A stretch of DNA of 64,000 nt, taken from Dermabacter hominis NBRC 106157 (GTDB taxonomy: Bacteria > Actinomycetota > Actinomycetes > Actinomycetales > Dermabacteraceae). Positions 1 through 9,240 of this stretch are shown here, in pieces (the first letter of the stretch is position 1; each line of letters starts with the position of its first letter). The notes under the pieces are model-generated. The model saw only the letters and a list, made by a program, of their open reading frames with translations, did no database searches and had not been told where the DNA came from. The translations under genes were made by a program, and so were the position numbers. The DNA lies in contig NZ_BCSI01000003.1 of the NCBI RefSeq assembly GCF_001570785.1, forward strand, positions 186,001 through 250,000. The letters run 5' to 3'.

Positions 1-450
1 CGCGACTGCCATGACGAGTGCGACGAGGGCGGGCACCACGGCACGAATGACATCGTTCGCCATGTCTTCGGCGTCATCGCCGATACGCGCGAGTAGATCG
101 CCGCGTTTGAGGCGCCCTGCGAGGGCTGAGGGGGCGCTCGCAAGCCCCGCGTACATGTTGGTACGCAGGCGCGCGACGCCGGTGAGGGCGGCATCGTGCG
201 TGAGCAGGCGCTCGAAATACCGAAAGACGCCGCGGGAGATGCCAAGAGCACGCACGGACACGACGGCAACGGAAAGGTCGAGAACTGGCGGCATCGTCCA
301 CGACTTCGTAATGAGGTAGCCCGACACAACCGCGAGGGCAAAAGCACTCGCGAGGGTCGCTGCACCTGCGGCGACCGCTGATGTGAGCTGACGCGGGGCG
401 ATCTCCATGAGCTCATGCATGCGCGAAAGAGCGCGCGACGATATTTTCAC
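1..450 (-). CDS. cydC: Thiol reductant ABC exporter subunit CydC (3' end outside window)
   Basis: This is the amino-terminal 150 residues of the second half of the CydDC heterodimeric ABC exporter, which moves cysteine and glutathione out of the cytoplasm and is needed to assemble cytochrome bd. The visible part is the first section of the transmembrane domain; I see a hydrophobic stretch around residues 27-47 followed by the SVRALGISRGVFRYFERL region typical of CydC. The nucleotide-binding domain lies beyond the window edge. The start is a GTG at 450-448 that overlaps the cydD stop as GTGA, so the two are probably translationally coupled. It is the last visible gene of the cydABDC operon. 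The family call is confident; the gene's completeness cannot be judged. Confidence 0.9.
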   Translation of the reverse strand, partial: MKISSRALSRMHELMEIAPRQLTSAVAAGAATLASAFALAVVSGYLITKSWTMPPVLDLSVAVVSVRALGISRGVFRYFERLLTHDAALTGVARLRTNMYAGLASAPSALAGRLKRGDLLARIGDDAEDMANDVIRAVVPALVALVMAVA

Positions 451-2165
451 GGGACTGGCACCTCCGCGGCACGCACATCGATCACCTGGTCGGCGACATC
501 GAGGAGAGCCTGTCTATGAGCGGTCACGAGGACGCTTGAGCCCTGTTCGCGCAGCGTCTCGAGCAGGCGAACGATCATCGCCTCGCTCGCCCCGTCGAGG
601 TGCGAAGTGGGTTCGTCGAGGATGACGAGCGGTTTCGCCTCGAGGAGGGCGGTTGTGAGGGCGACGCGCTGGCGCTGACCGACGGAAAGCCCAGTTCCGC
701 CGCGACCAAGTTCGACGTCCCAGCCGTGAACATCCGCGACGTGTGTGCCGAGACCGGTCGCACGTGACGCCCTCGTAATGAGGGCGCATGCCTCTTCGGT
801 TCCCGGGGCGATTCCCGCGGGAAGGGACTCGTGGAGGATCTCGCGTAGGGTGCCAGGGCCCACGACGGGTCGCTGGGGCAGCCATGCGATCTGCGCCCAG
901 AGGCTTTCTCGATCGATCTCGCTGAGTGCAATACTGTTGCCTTCCTCAGTGCGAAGCAGGACGCCGCCCGTGGTCGGCGTGAGGAGCCCGAGGATGGCGG
1001 CGATCGTCGTCGATTTTCCCTCGCCACTTGCGCCGCGAAGGGCAGTGATCTGGCCGGGTGTGATGACGGCAGTGAGGTGGGCTGGCGCGAGACGGTCGCG
1101 CCCCGCAACGCTCAGATCACGCAGGACAATACTCGTGCGTGATAGCGAGGGGGCAGCGGGGCGGGTGGCCTCGTCACCGGTATCCACTTTGCCCGCCGCT
1201 GCGGGGGCATTGAGGATCTCGAAGGCGGCGTCGACGGCCGCGAGGCCATCCGTCGAAGCGTGAAACTGCTGGCCCACAAGGCGCAAGGGGAGATACACCT
1301 CGGCGGCAAGAACGAGCACGGCGATTGCCGGAAAAAGCTCCATTGCACCGCCCACGAGGCGCAAACCGATGGAGACCGCGATGAGCGCGATGCCGAGGGT
1401 AGCGATGAGTTCGAGAGCAAAGCTCGAAAGGAACGCCCACGCAAGCGTCGTCATTGCGGACTTCTTGTGTCGCGCGCCGAGGTCCGCGACGATGCGCTCG
1501 GATCCCTGTGCGCGGCCGAGCGCACGTAGCGTCGGGAGGCCTTCGACCAGATCCAGAGTCTCGGCCCACAGCGTGCGCATGGTCGCGAGAGAGCGGGCCG
1601 AGGAGCCTTCAGTCATTTTCCCGATGAGGATCATAAAGATGGGGATGAGCGGAAGGGCGATACACGCGACGATCGCACTGGTGAGATCCCATACCGCGAT
1701 CGCGGTCAGTGCGAGTGGGGTGACCGTCGCCGATAGTGCAAGCTGCGGAACGTACCCCGTGAGATAGGGGCGGAGGTTTTCGAGCCCCGCGGTGGCGAGT
1801 GCGGCTGTCGAGGCGGCTTCGCCGGTGCGTCCGCGCGGGCCGAGACGCGCGTTCGTCTCGACGACGGCCCGCCTCAGTTCCCCGATCGTTTCGGTCGCTG
1901 CACGATGGCCCGTGGCTTGCGTGTACCACACGGCGCTCGCACGAATCACAAGCGCGATCGCGAGCACGACAAGTGGGAGGGGGTTTTCGTGCGGCCATGT
2001 TCGGTTGGCGAGGAGATCCGCGCCGAGCGAGGCGACGCACCATGCGGTCGTGATTGCGCAAACAGCCTCCACCAGGCCCAAGACAACCGTGCGGAGCACG
2101 TGCGCGCGAGCGCTGTGAACGTGACGGAGGAGTCTCGGATCAAGTGGAGGCTGTCGCTTTGCCAA
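447..2165 (-). CDS. cydD: Thiol reductant ABC exporter subunit CydD
   Basis: This is a 572-residue ABC exporter half-transporter with a membrane domain (about residues 20-310) followed by an ATPase domain. The Walker A sequence is GASGEGKSTT, the signature is LSVGQRQRVA and the Walker B region is PLVILDEPTSHLD with a downstream TAHR switch histidine. CydD pairs with CydC to export thiols into the extracytoplasmic space for bd oxidase maturation. The start is a TTG at 2165 only 7 bases after the cydB stop, without a strong Shine-Dalgarno, which suggests translation by coupling from cydB. Length and position in a cydABDC cluster match the family in Actinomycetota. An alternative downstream GTG start cannot be excluded. 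Confidence 0.93.
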   Translation of the reverse strand: MAKRQPPLDPRLLRHVHSARAHVLRTVVLGLVEAVCAITTAWCVASLGADLLANRTWPHENPLPLVVLAIALVIRASAVWYTQATGHRAATETIGELRRAVVETNARLGPRGRTGEAASTAALATAGLENLRPYLTGYVPQLALSATVTPLALTAIAVWDLTSAIVACIALPLIPIFMILIGKMTEGSSARSLATMRTLWAETLDLVEGLPTLRALGRAQGSERIVADLGARHKKSAMTTLAWAFLSSFALELIATLGIALIAVSIGLRLVGGAMELFPAIAVLVLAAEVYLPLRLVGQQFHASTDGLAAVDAAFEILNAPAAAGKVDTGDEATRPAAPSLSRTSIVLRDLSVAGRDRLAPAHLTAVITPGQITALRGASGEGKSTTIAAILGLLTPTTGGVLLRTEEGNSIALSEIDRESLWAQIAWLPQRPVVGPGTLREILHESLPAGIAPGTEEACALITRASRATGLGTHVADVHGWDVELGRGGTGLSVGQRQRVALTTALLEAKPLVILDEPTSHLDGASEAMIVRLLETLREQGSSVLVTAHRQALLDVADQVIDVRAAEVPVP

Positions 2166-2172
2166 AGGTGCT

Positions 2173-3261
2173 TTAGCTTTCCGTGTCGAAGGCTTCGCGG
2201 TAGCCCTCTTTCGCCTTTCGCGCGAGGTTCGCCGCGTGGGCGGCCGGGAAGCCCTCGCCCGTAACGCGAGCGCGGAAGACCCAGTAGGCCCAAGCCTGGT
2301 AGGCGAGAACGATCGGGAGCAAAATGACGGTCGCGATCGTCATGACCCGAAGAGTGTACTCGGTGCTCGAGGCGTTCATAACGGTCAGCGAGAGAGCCGG
2401 ATCATTGGCGGCGGGGAGCACGTTCGGGAAGATCGCGCCGAAGGCCATGATCGTGGCGAAGCCGATAGCGACCGACGTCGAAGCAAATGCGAGGCCCTCG
2501 CGCCCTGCGCGGTTCAGTACAAACGCCCCGATAAGGGCGAGCGCTGCGATGACGAGCGGGATCCACGTCCAGGCGTTGTTCGAGTAGGCGAGCTGGGCCC
2601 ACAGGACCCACGCTGCCGCTGCGACGATGGTCGGGATGGCGATGACGCCCGCGAGCTTGTTCGCGTCGTGTCGAACCTCGCCCGTGGTGCGAAGCGCGAG
2701 GAACAGCGTGCCGTGCAGCCAGAAGAGGAGCACGAACACCACACCCGCGAGAAGCGCGAACGGGTTCAGGAGATCAAAGAGCGAATCAGTGACGATGCTC
2801 TTGCCGCCGGCATTCGCCTCCATGTTGACGCCACGCACGATGTTGCCCACGGCCACGCCCCAAATGAGCGCGGGCACGAGGCCACCGATGAAGTGGCAGA
2901 TGTCCCACGCGAACTTCCACGACGCGCTCTCGACCTTATTGCGGTACTTGAACGCGCAGACGCGAACGATGAGGGCCACGAGAATGATGATGAGCGCGAG
3001 GTAGAAGCCCGAGAACATCGTCGCGTACCACTCCGGGAACGCGGCAAACAGCGCGCCACCACCCACGAGGATCCACACCTCGTTGGCGTCCCACACGGGA
3101 CCAATGGTCGTGATGATCTGATTCTTCCGCTTCTCCTCGCCCTTGCCGAGCGCGAAGACGTTCATGCCCACGCCGAAGTCGAAGCCCTCGAGAATGAAGT
3201 AGCCGAGGAACAGCACTGCGACGAGAATGAACCACAGGGTCTGTAGGAACGTTGCTTCCAT
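2173..3261 (-). CDS. cydB: Cytochrome bd ubiquinol/menaquinol oxidase subunit II
   Basis: This is the 362-residue integral-membrane subunit II of cytochrome bd oxidase, which pairs with CydA in the cytoplasmic membrane. It starts with the family-typical FLGYFILEGFDFGVGM segment and contains GPVWDANEVWILVGGGALFAAFP, shown here at about residues 53-75. Eight or so hydrophobic segments are apparent. The ATG at 3261 is preceded by a good GAAAGGAG ribosome-binding site. It lies 19 bases after cydA and just before cydD, so the four genes form one transcription unit. In an organism that also has the bcc-aa3 branch, this oxidase would serve at low oxygen tension. Confidence 0.96.
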   Translation of the reverse strand: MEATFLQTLWFILVAVLFLGYFILEGFDFGVGMNVFALGKGEEKRKNQIITTIGPVWDANEVWILVGGGALFAAFPEWYATMFSGFYLALIIILVALIVRVCAFKYRNKVESASWKFAWDICHFIGGLVPALIWGVAVGNIVRGVNMEANAGGKSIVTDSLFDLLNPFALLAGVVFVLLFWLHGTLFLALRTTGEVRHDANKLAGVIAIPTIVAAAAWVLWAQLAYSNNAWTWIPLVIAALALIGAFVLNRAGREGLAFASTSVAIGFATIMAFGAIFPNVLPAANDPALSLTVMNASSTEYTLRVMTIATVILLPIVLAYQAWAYWVFRARVTGEGFPAAHAANLARKAKEGYREAFDTES

Positions 3262-3280
3262 GATTGTCTACTCCTTTCTC

Positions 3281-4855
3281 TCAGTAGCCGAAGCTGATGG
3301 TCGGGGTATCGATCTCAGCGGGAGCTGCACTCTCCTTCGCGGAGAGCGAGCGCGGAGCCTTGATGTCCTTGCGGGCCTGGTTGCGCATGAGGTAGTACCA
3401 CACGACCGCAAGCACGCCGTACAGAAGCGTGAAGACCACGAGCGAAACGATTACCTGCCAGCCTTCGTGGCCGGAGACGCCCTGCATCGTGAGCAGCCGT
3501 ACGAGCGGGTCGCCGGTGGGTGACGGTGCGACGATCCACGGCTGGCGGCCCATCTCGGTGAAGATCCAGCCGAAGGCGTTGGCGATGAACGGCATGGGGA
3601 TCGCAAACAGGGCAAAGCGCGCAAACCAGGTCGAGCCCGAGGTGCGTGCCTTCTCGCCCTTGCCACGCGTGACCCAGAAAGCCCAGACGGCAAGGATGCC
3701 CGAGAAGATCGCGAAGCCGATCATGAGACGGAAGGACCAGTAGGTGACGAAAAGGTTCGGGCGGTAGTCGACGTCGACGGTCTTGCCGCTCGCATCGACG
3801 GCCGTGGCACCGAACTTTTCTTTGTATTCAGCGTTGAGCTCAGTCACGCCCTTGAGCGTTGCGTTCGGGTCATTCGTCGCGAGGATCGAGGTCACGTACG
3901 GGATTTCGATGATGTGCGAGATGTCGGTGCAGTCCTGAGAGAACGCGCGGGGTCCCGCGACCGAGAGGATCGAGAAGTTCGCGCCCGTTTCGGTGTGGCA
4001 CAGGGCCTCCGCCGAGGCCATCTTCATGGGCTGCTGCTCGAACATGAGCTTGCCCTGGAAGTCGCCGGATGCCAGGAGACCGACGGCGGACAGCACCATG
4101 ACGAGGACTCCGAAGCGGGTTGCCGGACGCCAGACGTTCTTCGCGAGATGGCCGGCAGCGGCCTGTTCCTCGCCCGAGAGGGTCTGGTCCTCGGCGCGCT
4201 TGTGGTTTTTCACCATGTGCCATGCGGCAATGCCGGTGACAAAGCAGCCGGCCACGAGCCATGCGCCAGCAATCACGTGAGGGAAGGCCGCGAGGGTTGT
4301 GATGTTCGTCAGGAGCGCGAAAATGCCGCCCTGCGCAGGGTCGAGCTCCGCACGGCCGGTTTCAGGGTTGAACACGGCAGCGACGGGGTGCTGCATGAAC
4401 GAGTTCGCGGCAATGATGAAGTACGCCGAAAGGGTCGTGCCAATCGCCACCATCCAGATCGTGAGGAGGTGCAGGCCTTTCGGGAGGCGGTTCCAGCCGA
4501 AGATCCACAGGCCGAGGAAGGTTGACTCCATGAAGAAGGCGGCGAGGCCTTCGAGCGCGAGCGGCGCTCCGAAGATGTCGCCCACGAAGCGGGAGTACTC
4601 AGACCAGTTCAGGCCAAACTGGAACTCCTGGACGATACCGGTCGCGATACCGATGCCGAAGTTCACGATGAGCATTGAGCCAAAGAATTTCGTGATGCGC
4701 GTCCACGAATCGGCCTTCACGGGGTCTTTTGCGCGTACAGCGATCGTTTGCATGATCGCGACAAGCAGCGAAAGACCGATCGTGAGCGGCACGAAAATGA
4801 AGTGGTAGACGGTCGTGATACCGAACTGCCACCGCGCGAGATCGAGCGCGTCCAT
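3281..4855 (-). CDS. cydA: Cytochrome bd oxidase subunit I
   Basis: This is the 524-residue catalytic subunit of cytochrome bd oxidase, carrying the three hemes and oxidising quinol while reducing oxygen to water. The likely heme b595 ligand is His18 in TTVYHFIF, and a second conserved histidine sits in AAFPHVIAGAWLV near the middle. The GRQPW motif typical of CydA is present (TEMGRQPWIV). The periplasmic loop after helix 6 carries a pair of cysteines (ALCHTETG and SQDCTDIS). The ATG at 4855 follows an AAAAGGACG ribosome-binding site. It is the first gene of cydABDC, and the dyad-rich sequence directly upstream is the likely control region. Confidence 0.97.
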   Translation of the reverse strand: MDALDLARWQFGITTVYHFIFVPLTIGLSLLVAIMQTIAVRAKDPVKADSWTRITKFFGSMLIVNFGIGIATGIVQEFQFGLNWSEYSRFVGDIFGAPLALEGLAAFFMESTFLGLWIFGWNRLPKGLHLLTIWMVAIGTTLSAYFIIAANSFMQHPVAAVFNPETGRAELDPAQGGIFALLTNITTLAAFPHVIAGAWLVAGCFVTGIAAWHMVKNHKRAEDQTLSGEEQAAAGHLAKNVWRPATRFGVLVMVLSAVGLLASGDFQGKLMFEQQPMKMASAEALCHTETGANFSILSVAGPRAFSQDCTDISHIIEIPYVTSILATNDPNATLKGVTELNAEYKEKFGATAVDASGKTVDVDYRPNLFVTYWSFRLMIGFAIFSGILAVWAFWVTRGKGEKARTSGSTWFARFALFAIPMPFIANAFGWIFTEMGRQPWIVAPSPTGDPLVRLLTMQGVSGHEGWQVIVSLVVFTLLYGVLAVVWYYLMRNQARKDIKAPRSLSAKESAAPAEIDTPTISFGY

Positions 4856-4879
4856 GGGCGTCCTTTTCTAGAGAGGGAC

Positions 4880-4916
4880 AGGGTGGTTCACCCTCAGGTT
4901 AGAAACCTCGAGGGTG
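4880..4916. promoter_or_regulatory. Candidate cyd operator: AGGGTG/CACCCT boxes around a -10
   Basis: Upstream of cydA the sequence AGGGTG occurs at 4880-4885, its complement CACCCT at 4889-4894, and AGGGTG again at 4911-4916. A minus-strand -10-like TAACCT (4901-4896) lies between them. A near-perfect dyad (arms 4890-4900 and 4904-4915, one base inserted) covers the same segment. The arrangement suggests a repressor or activator site for cydABDC. It does not match the Rex consensus. This is inference from pattern and position only. Confidence 0.4.
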
Positions 4917-5368
4917 CATGGTCGGGACTTTGGGCCCGGCTTTGCTGTTTGCCATTCTACGCCTCTAAGGCGTTTCTGGCCTGCGGTTTTTACGTGTCGC
5001 CCCCATTGTTTTATGCAATGGGCGCCTCGCGAAAAGTACGCTGCCGCGGCTGGTGCGCCGCTGGTTGCGGGGCTATTGCTGCGCCGCGCCGCCGTTCGAG
5101 AGGCGTCCGACGGCTGCCTACCTGCGAGCGATTCGTGTCATCGTGTGCGATACTTGGAGTGATGTTTGCGCCGACGCATCCGGCGTAAAGGATCCCCCGC
5201 TATCCGGTTGTCGCTCCGGCCACGCTTTGGCCGTGACGCAAGGCTTCGGGTGTCGCAGCGCTCGTGAAGAGCAGCGCGAAGGGGGAGGGTTAATTCGGCT
5301 TCCGCCCACGGGCGATGACATATGGCGGCTCCAGGATGCGCTGGGCCGCTCTAGAACGGAGCAGCCAC
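4917..5368. other. Gene-free divergent region between cydA and rne, with small hairpins
   Basis: I see no convincing gene here. It holds two short hairpins: ACGCCT/AGGCGT (4959-4964 and 4968-4973, loop CTA, followed by TTTC) and CCCATTG/CAATGGG (5002-5008 and 5016-5022). It should contain the promoter of the RNase E/G gene and perhaps a long leader, since rne genes elsewhere are autoregulated through their 5' UTR. No clean -35/-10 pair was identifiable. A shorter RNA gene cannot be excluded. Confidence 0.4.
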
Positions 5369-8335
5369 ATGGCTGAAGTGGATTCCTATAACGAATCATC
5401 GAGTAGTCAGGGCGCCTCGCGCCCGCGCCGTCGTGTCCGACGCGCCGCAGGAGCGCCCGCAGGGGCGCCTTCTGTCGCTCCGGAGCACACGGCTCCTTCC
5501 TCGAGTGCGCACACGAGCGTTGCCGCTCAAGGCAGTGCTGTCGTGAGCGACGCCAAGCCCCTTAATCTTCGCGAGCGTCGGCTTGCCGAGCGGGCCGCCA
5601 AGAAAGAGGCAGAGAAGGCAGGGAAGTCGGCAACAAGTATTCCCGCGAGCGATGCCGCACGTTCTAATTCGCCTGAGCCGTCCGCCCAAAGCTCAGTCGT
5701 GGAAAACGAGAGTGAGCCCGCGGCCTTCGATGAGGGGCGTACGAATCATGAAGAGGGTGCGTCGAGCGAGGCATCCGAATCCGCACCCGACACGGACACG
5801 CGAGAATCCGACGGCCGAGAAGAAGGCTCCTCCGGGGCTCATGACATTTCGAGTGATCTCAAGGCCCTCGCCGATTCTCGTCAGAGCGTCGAGGTAACCG
5901 AAGAGCCGTCGGCCCCCGACATGCTCGGCTTTGCCTCGCTTCTCTTCCAGGCCCCTACTCCGACCTCGGAACCGACCGCGACCGCGAGCGATATCGACGA
6001 TAGCGAAGAGGCCAGCGACCCGTTCGCCGAAGCCTCCGTTGACATTACTTTTGGCGCTCCCGATCTCGAAGCCGCACGTCGTGCAGCTATCGAGCGTGCC
6101 GAGCGCGAGTCGCGCGAGGCTGCCCGCACTGAACGCAGCGCGAAGAAAAAGGGCTCCGATTCGGAATCCGCGAGCGAAGATGAAGCGGAGACGGGCGCGA
6201 ACGACACCGAAAAGTCCGAAGAATCCGACGGTGAAGGCACGCAGCGAAGCTCGCGCCGACGTCGCCGCCGTGGCGGACGCGGCCGTCGCGGTCGCGGAAG
6301 CAAGAGTGAGGACGACTCGCCCCAGGGCGAGAATGGCGAAGAGGAGCCCAAGGACGTCGCCGATCGCGACTCGTCGACCGATGCGGATGACAGCGATGAC
6401 GAGGGTGGCACGTCGAGCCGTCGCCGCCGTCGCCGCCGCCGAACGGGCAGCTCAGGCGGCTCTGATGAGCCCCACCCCGACGATCCGCCGAACACAGTCG
6501 TCAAGGTTCGCGAGGCGCGGGACGAAGTCAAGGCTGTCAAAGGCTCGACTCGCCTGGAAGCGAAGAAGCAGCGCCGTCGCGAGGGCCGCGAATCCGGCCG
6601 TAGGCGCCACTCGATTACCGAGTCGGAGTTCCTCGCTCGCCGCGAGTCCGTCAAGCGCACGATGATCGTGCGCGAACGACCGGGCCGAACCCAGATCGTG
6701 GTGCTCGAGGACAACATCCTCGTCGAGCACTACGTGGCGCAGAAGTCGCACACGTCGATGGTGGGCAACGTCTACCTCGGTAAGGTCCAAAACGTTCTCC
6801 CATCGATGGAAGCTGCCTTCGTTGATATCGGTCGCGGTCGCAACGCCGTGCTCTACGCGGGCGAGGTCAATTGGGATGCCGCTGGCCTCGAGGGGCAGCC
6901 GCGCCGCATCGAATCCGCTCTCAAGGCGGGCGATCCCGTGCTGGTCCAGGTGACGAAGGATCCAATTGGCCACAAGGGCGCGCGCCTAACGAGCCAGATC
7001 TCTCTGCCTGGTCGCTACCTCGTTTATGTCCCGGGTGGATCGATGACCGGCATCAGCCGGAAGCTTCCCGACAAGGAGCGTGCGCGCCTCAAGAAGATCC
7101 TCAAGTCGATCGTTCCCGCGGAAGCGGGCGTTATCGTGCGCACCGCGGCTGAAGGCGCGAGCGAAGACGAACTCAAGCGTGACGTCGAGCGACTCCAGAA
7201 GCAGTGGGAGAAGATCGAAAAAGCGAGCGCCAAGGGCAAGAACGCCCCGACCGCGCTCTCAACCGAACCGGATCTCGCGATCAAGGTTGTGCGCGACATC
7301 TTCAATGAAGATTTCACGTCGCTCATCGTCGAAGGCGAAAGCGTCTACAGGGAGCTGCACGAATACATTAGCGAGGTCGCCCCCGATCTTCTCGAGCGCG
7401 TCACGAAACACGTGGGGGAGAAGGATTCCTTCGCGAAATACCGCGTGGATGAGCAGCTCATGAAGGCGATGGACCGCAAGGTCTACCTGCCCTCCGGCGG
7501 TTCGCTCGTCATCGATCGCACCGAGGCCATGACCGTCGTTGACGTCAACACGGGCAAGTTCACGGGAACTGGCGGTTCGCTCGAAGAAACCGTGACCCGT
7601 AACAACCTCGAGGCGGCCGAGGAGATCGTTCGCCAACTTCGACTTCGCGACATCGGCGGCATTATCGTGGTGGACTTCATCGATATGGTTCTCGAAGCTA
7701 ACCGCGATCTTGTGCTGCGCCGCATGATCGAGTGCCTTTCGCGTGACCGCACCAAGCATCAGGTCGCGGAAGTCACGAGCCTTGGACTCGTGCAGATGAC
7801 CCGCAAGCGCGTGGGCGCGGGCCTCGTTGAAACGTTCTCGACCATGTGCGAGGCCTGCAATGGGCGTGGCATTCAAATCGATCTCGACGGCCAGCATCAT
7901 CACGAGCCGCCCGCCTTCGACGATGAGCCCAAGAAGTCGCGCAGGCGCTCCAAGAAGTCGCGCAACTCAGACGGCGATTCGAATAAGTCGGCGAAGCGAG
8001 AGTCAAAGGGGCAGTCCGCCGAGGACAAGGCCGCCTCGGCGAAAGACGCCGTGCAGGATCTCGTCGATTCAAAGAATGCTTCGGACGTTCACAGGCTTGA
8101 AGACAACGAGGCTTCGCGTGCCCTCGCGCGCGCAACGATTGCCTCGATTGCCGCTGCGAGCACCGGTCATTCGGCCCCCGAGGTGACTGTCGACGGTCAG
8201 GTCATCGCGCCGGCTGAGGGTGGCGAACCCGTTGAATCAGCGGAGCCGCCCACGACTTCTGAGGCCCCCGCGGGTGCCTCCACTGAGACCGAGGACACTG
8301 CCGTGGGTCACAGCGGGGACTCGCAGGGCGAGTGA
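5369..8335 (+). CDS. rne: Ribonuclease E/G family endoribonuclease
   Basis: This is a 988-residue RNase E/G family protein that cleaves single-stranded AU-rich RNA in rRNA processing and mRNA decay. Residues 1-430 form a long, acidic, Ser/Glu-rich tail with arginine blocks (RRRRRRGGRGRRGRG), typical of actinobacterial RNase E. The catalytic core starts near residue 430 with an S1-like domain. The metal-binding aspartates are seen in MTVVDVNTG (about 722) and IIVVDFIDM (about 765), and the zinc-link cysteines in CEACNGRG (about 827). The C-terminus is again disordered. The start chosen is the ATG at 5369 with GGAG seven bases upstream; an upstream in-frame ATG at 5315 lacks a ribosome-binding site. 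It precedes rplU-rpmA-obg as in many actinobacteria. Confidence 0.95.
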   Translation: MAEVDSYNESSSSQGASRPRRRVRRAAGAPAGAPSVAPEHTAPSSSAHTSVAAQGSAVVSDAKPLNLRERRLAERAAKKEAEKAGKSATSIPASDAARSNSPEPSAQSSVVENESEPAAFDEGRTNHEEGASSEASESAPDTDTRESDGREEGSSGAHDISSDLKALADSRQSVEVTEEPSAPDMLGFASLLFQAPTPTSEPTATASDIDDSEEASDPFAEASVDITFGAPDLEAARRAAIERAERESREAARTERSAKKKGSDSESASEDEAETGANDTEKSEESDGEGTQRSSRRRRRRGGRGRRGRGSKSEDDSPQGENGEEEPKDVADRDSSTDADDSDDEGGTSSRRRRRRRRTGSSGGSDEPHPDDPPNTVVKVREARDEVKAVKGSTRLEAKKQRRREGRESGRRRHSITESEFLARRESVKRTMIVRERPGRTQIVVLEDNILVEHYVAQKSHTSMVGNVYLGKVQNVLPSMEAAFVDIGRGRNAVLYAGEVNWDAAGLEGQPRRIESALKAGDPVLVQVTKDPIGHKGARLTSQISLPGRYLVYVPGGSMTGISRKLPDKERARLKKILKSIVPAEAGVIVRTAAEGASEDELKRDVERLQKQWEKIEKASAKGKNAPTALSTEPDLAIKVVRDIFNEDFTSLIVEGESVYRELHEYISEVAPDLLERVTKHVGEKDSFAKYRVDEQLMKAMDRKVYLPSGGSLVIDRTEAMTVVDVNTGKFTGTGGSLEETVTRNNLEAAEEIVRQLRLRDIGGIIVVDFIDMVLEANRDLVLRRMIECLSRDRTKHQVAEVTSLGLVQMTRKRVGAGLVETFSTMCEACNGRGIQIDLDGQHHHEPPAFDDEPKKSRRRSKKSRNSDGDSNKSAKRESKGQSAEDKAASAKDAVQDLVDSKNASDVHRLEDNEASRALARATIASIAAASTGHSAPEVTVDGQVIAPAEGGEPVESAEPPTTSEAPAGASTETEDTAVGHSGDSQGE

Positions 8336-8392
8336 CGTGATGAGTTCCACAGGATTCTCGAGCGTTTTCGCAGGTCGCGATGCCTGCAACGG

Positions 8393-8421
8393 TTGATTCT
8401 GGGGAATGCATTTCGTAAGCT
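8393..8421 (+). promoter_or_regulatory. Candidate rplU promoter with overlapping 10-bp direct repeat
   Basis: A TTGATT (8393-8398) and a TAAGCT (8416-8421) are separated by 17 bases, about 155 bases upstream of rplU. The word TGCATTTCGT occurs at 8407-8416 and again at 8431-8440, so one copy runs into the -10. The remaining leader could act as an r-protein-type mRNA leader, but I cannot identify a known fold by eye. Confidence 0.45.
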
Positions 8422-8576
8422 ATACGTCGGTGCATTTCGTGCCGTAGACTTTTCCCTCCCGCAGCGGTTCTCGCGGTCGCGCTTTCGGCAGTGACCGTAA
8501 AGCCCCAACCGGTGGCCCGCGCGGTTTGAGGGAAAACACCCAGCATAATTGTCAGCAACGAGAAAAGAGCAGTGAC

Positions 8577-8885
8577 GTGGTGTACGCAATCGTCCGCGCA
8601 GGCGGTCGTCAGGAGAAGGTGTCGGTTGGTGACACCATCGTGATCAACCGCGTGGCCGGCGAGGCGGGTGACACCGTAGAGTTCGCTCCCGTCCTCCTGG
8701 TTGACGGTGACAAGGTGACCTCCGCGAAGGAAGACCTCGAGAAGGTCACCGTGACCGCTGAGAAGATCGAAGACTTCCGCGGTTCCAAGGTTCGCATCCT
8801 CAAGTTTAAGAACAAGACCGGCTACACGAAGCGCCAGGGCCACCGTCAGGAACTGACTCGGCTCAAGGTCACGAAGATCGCCTGA
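8577..8885 (+). CDS. rplU: 50S ribosomal protein L21
   Basis: This is a 102-residue L21, a large-subunit protein that binds 23S rRNA near domain V and L20. The sequence starts MVYAIVRAGGRQEKVSVGD and ends in the basic KNKTGYTKRQGHRQ segment characteristic of the family. I chose the GTG at 8577 because it gives the standard actinobacterial MVYAIV start and the usual length; a second GTG follows at 8580 and an open frame extends upstream without conservation. It sits 33 bases before rpmA and forms an operon with it, ending at a strong terminator. Confidence 0.97.
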   Translation: MVYAIVRAGGRQEKVSVGDTIVINRVAGEAGDTVEFAPVLLVDGDKVTSAKEDLEKVTVTAEKIEDFRGSKVRILKFKNKTGYTKRQGHRQELTRLKVTKIA

Positions 8886-8918
8886 GCGATCTCAAATATC
8901 GAGAGAAGGTACTGACTC

Positions 8919-9173
8919 ATGGCATCAAAGAAGGGCGTTAGCTCCTCGAAGAACGGCCGCGACTCGAACGCTCAGCGCCTCGGCGTGAAGCGCTTCGCGG
9001 GCCAGGAAGTTGGCGCGGGCGAGATCATCGTTCGCCAGCGCGGCACCCGCTTCCACCCGGGCCAGGGCGTTGGCCGTGGCGGCGACGACACGCTTTTTGC
9101 TCTCACCGAGGGCGTCGTCGAGTTCGCGCGTAAGCGCGACCGTAACGTGGTGAACGTGGTGGCCTCGGCCTGA
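8919..9173 (+). CDS. rpmA: 50S ribosomal protein L27
   Basis: This is an 84-residue L27, whose flexible basic N-terminus reaches the peptidyl transferase centre. The sequence [17 protein letters not shown] followed by [10 protein letters not shown] and [10 protein letters not shown] is diagnostic. There is no N-terminal prosequence of the kind cleaved in Firmicutes. A GAGAAGG ribosome-binding site lies at 8901-8907. It is co-transcribed with rplU and followed after 17 bases by an intrinsic terminator. Confidence 0.98.
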   Translation: MASKKGVSSSKNGRDSNAQRLGVKRFAGQEVGAGEIIVRQRGTRFHPGQGVGRGGDDTLFALTEGVVEFARKRDRNVVNVVASA

Positions 9174-9190
9174 GGCTGGCCCACTTTCAC

Positions 9191-9240
9191 ACGTGAGGCG
9201 GGGAAGTGCCCAGCGGGGCTCTTCCCCGCCTCACGTTTAA
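9191..9240 (+). terminator. Rho-independent terminator after rplU-rpmA
   Basis: Arms ACGTGAGGCGGGGAAG (9191-9206) and their exact complement (9221-9236) form a perfect 16-bp stem with a 14-base loop, followed by TTTAA. It lies 17 bases after the rpmA stop and separates the ribosomal genes from obg. Confidence 0.85.

Noticed and set aside
4880-4916. Rex (NADH-sensing) operator upstream of cydA
   Set aside because: No TTGTGAA-N4-TTCACAA-like sequence is present; only the AGGGTG boxes are seen.
8422-8576. Known ribosomal leader or riboswitch before rplU
   Set aside because: Some hairpins can be drawn but none matches a leader structure I can recognise.
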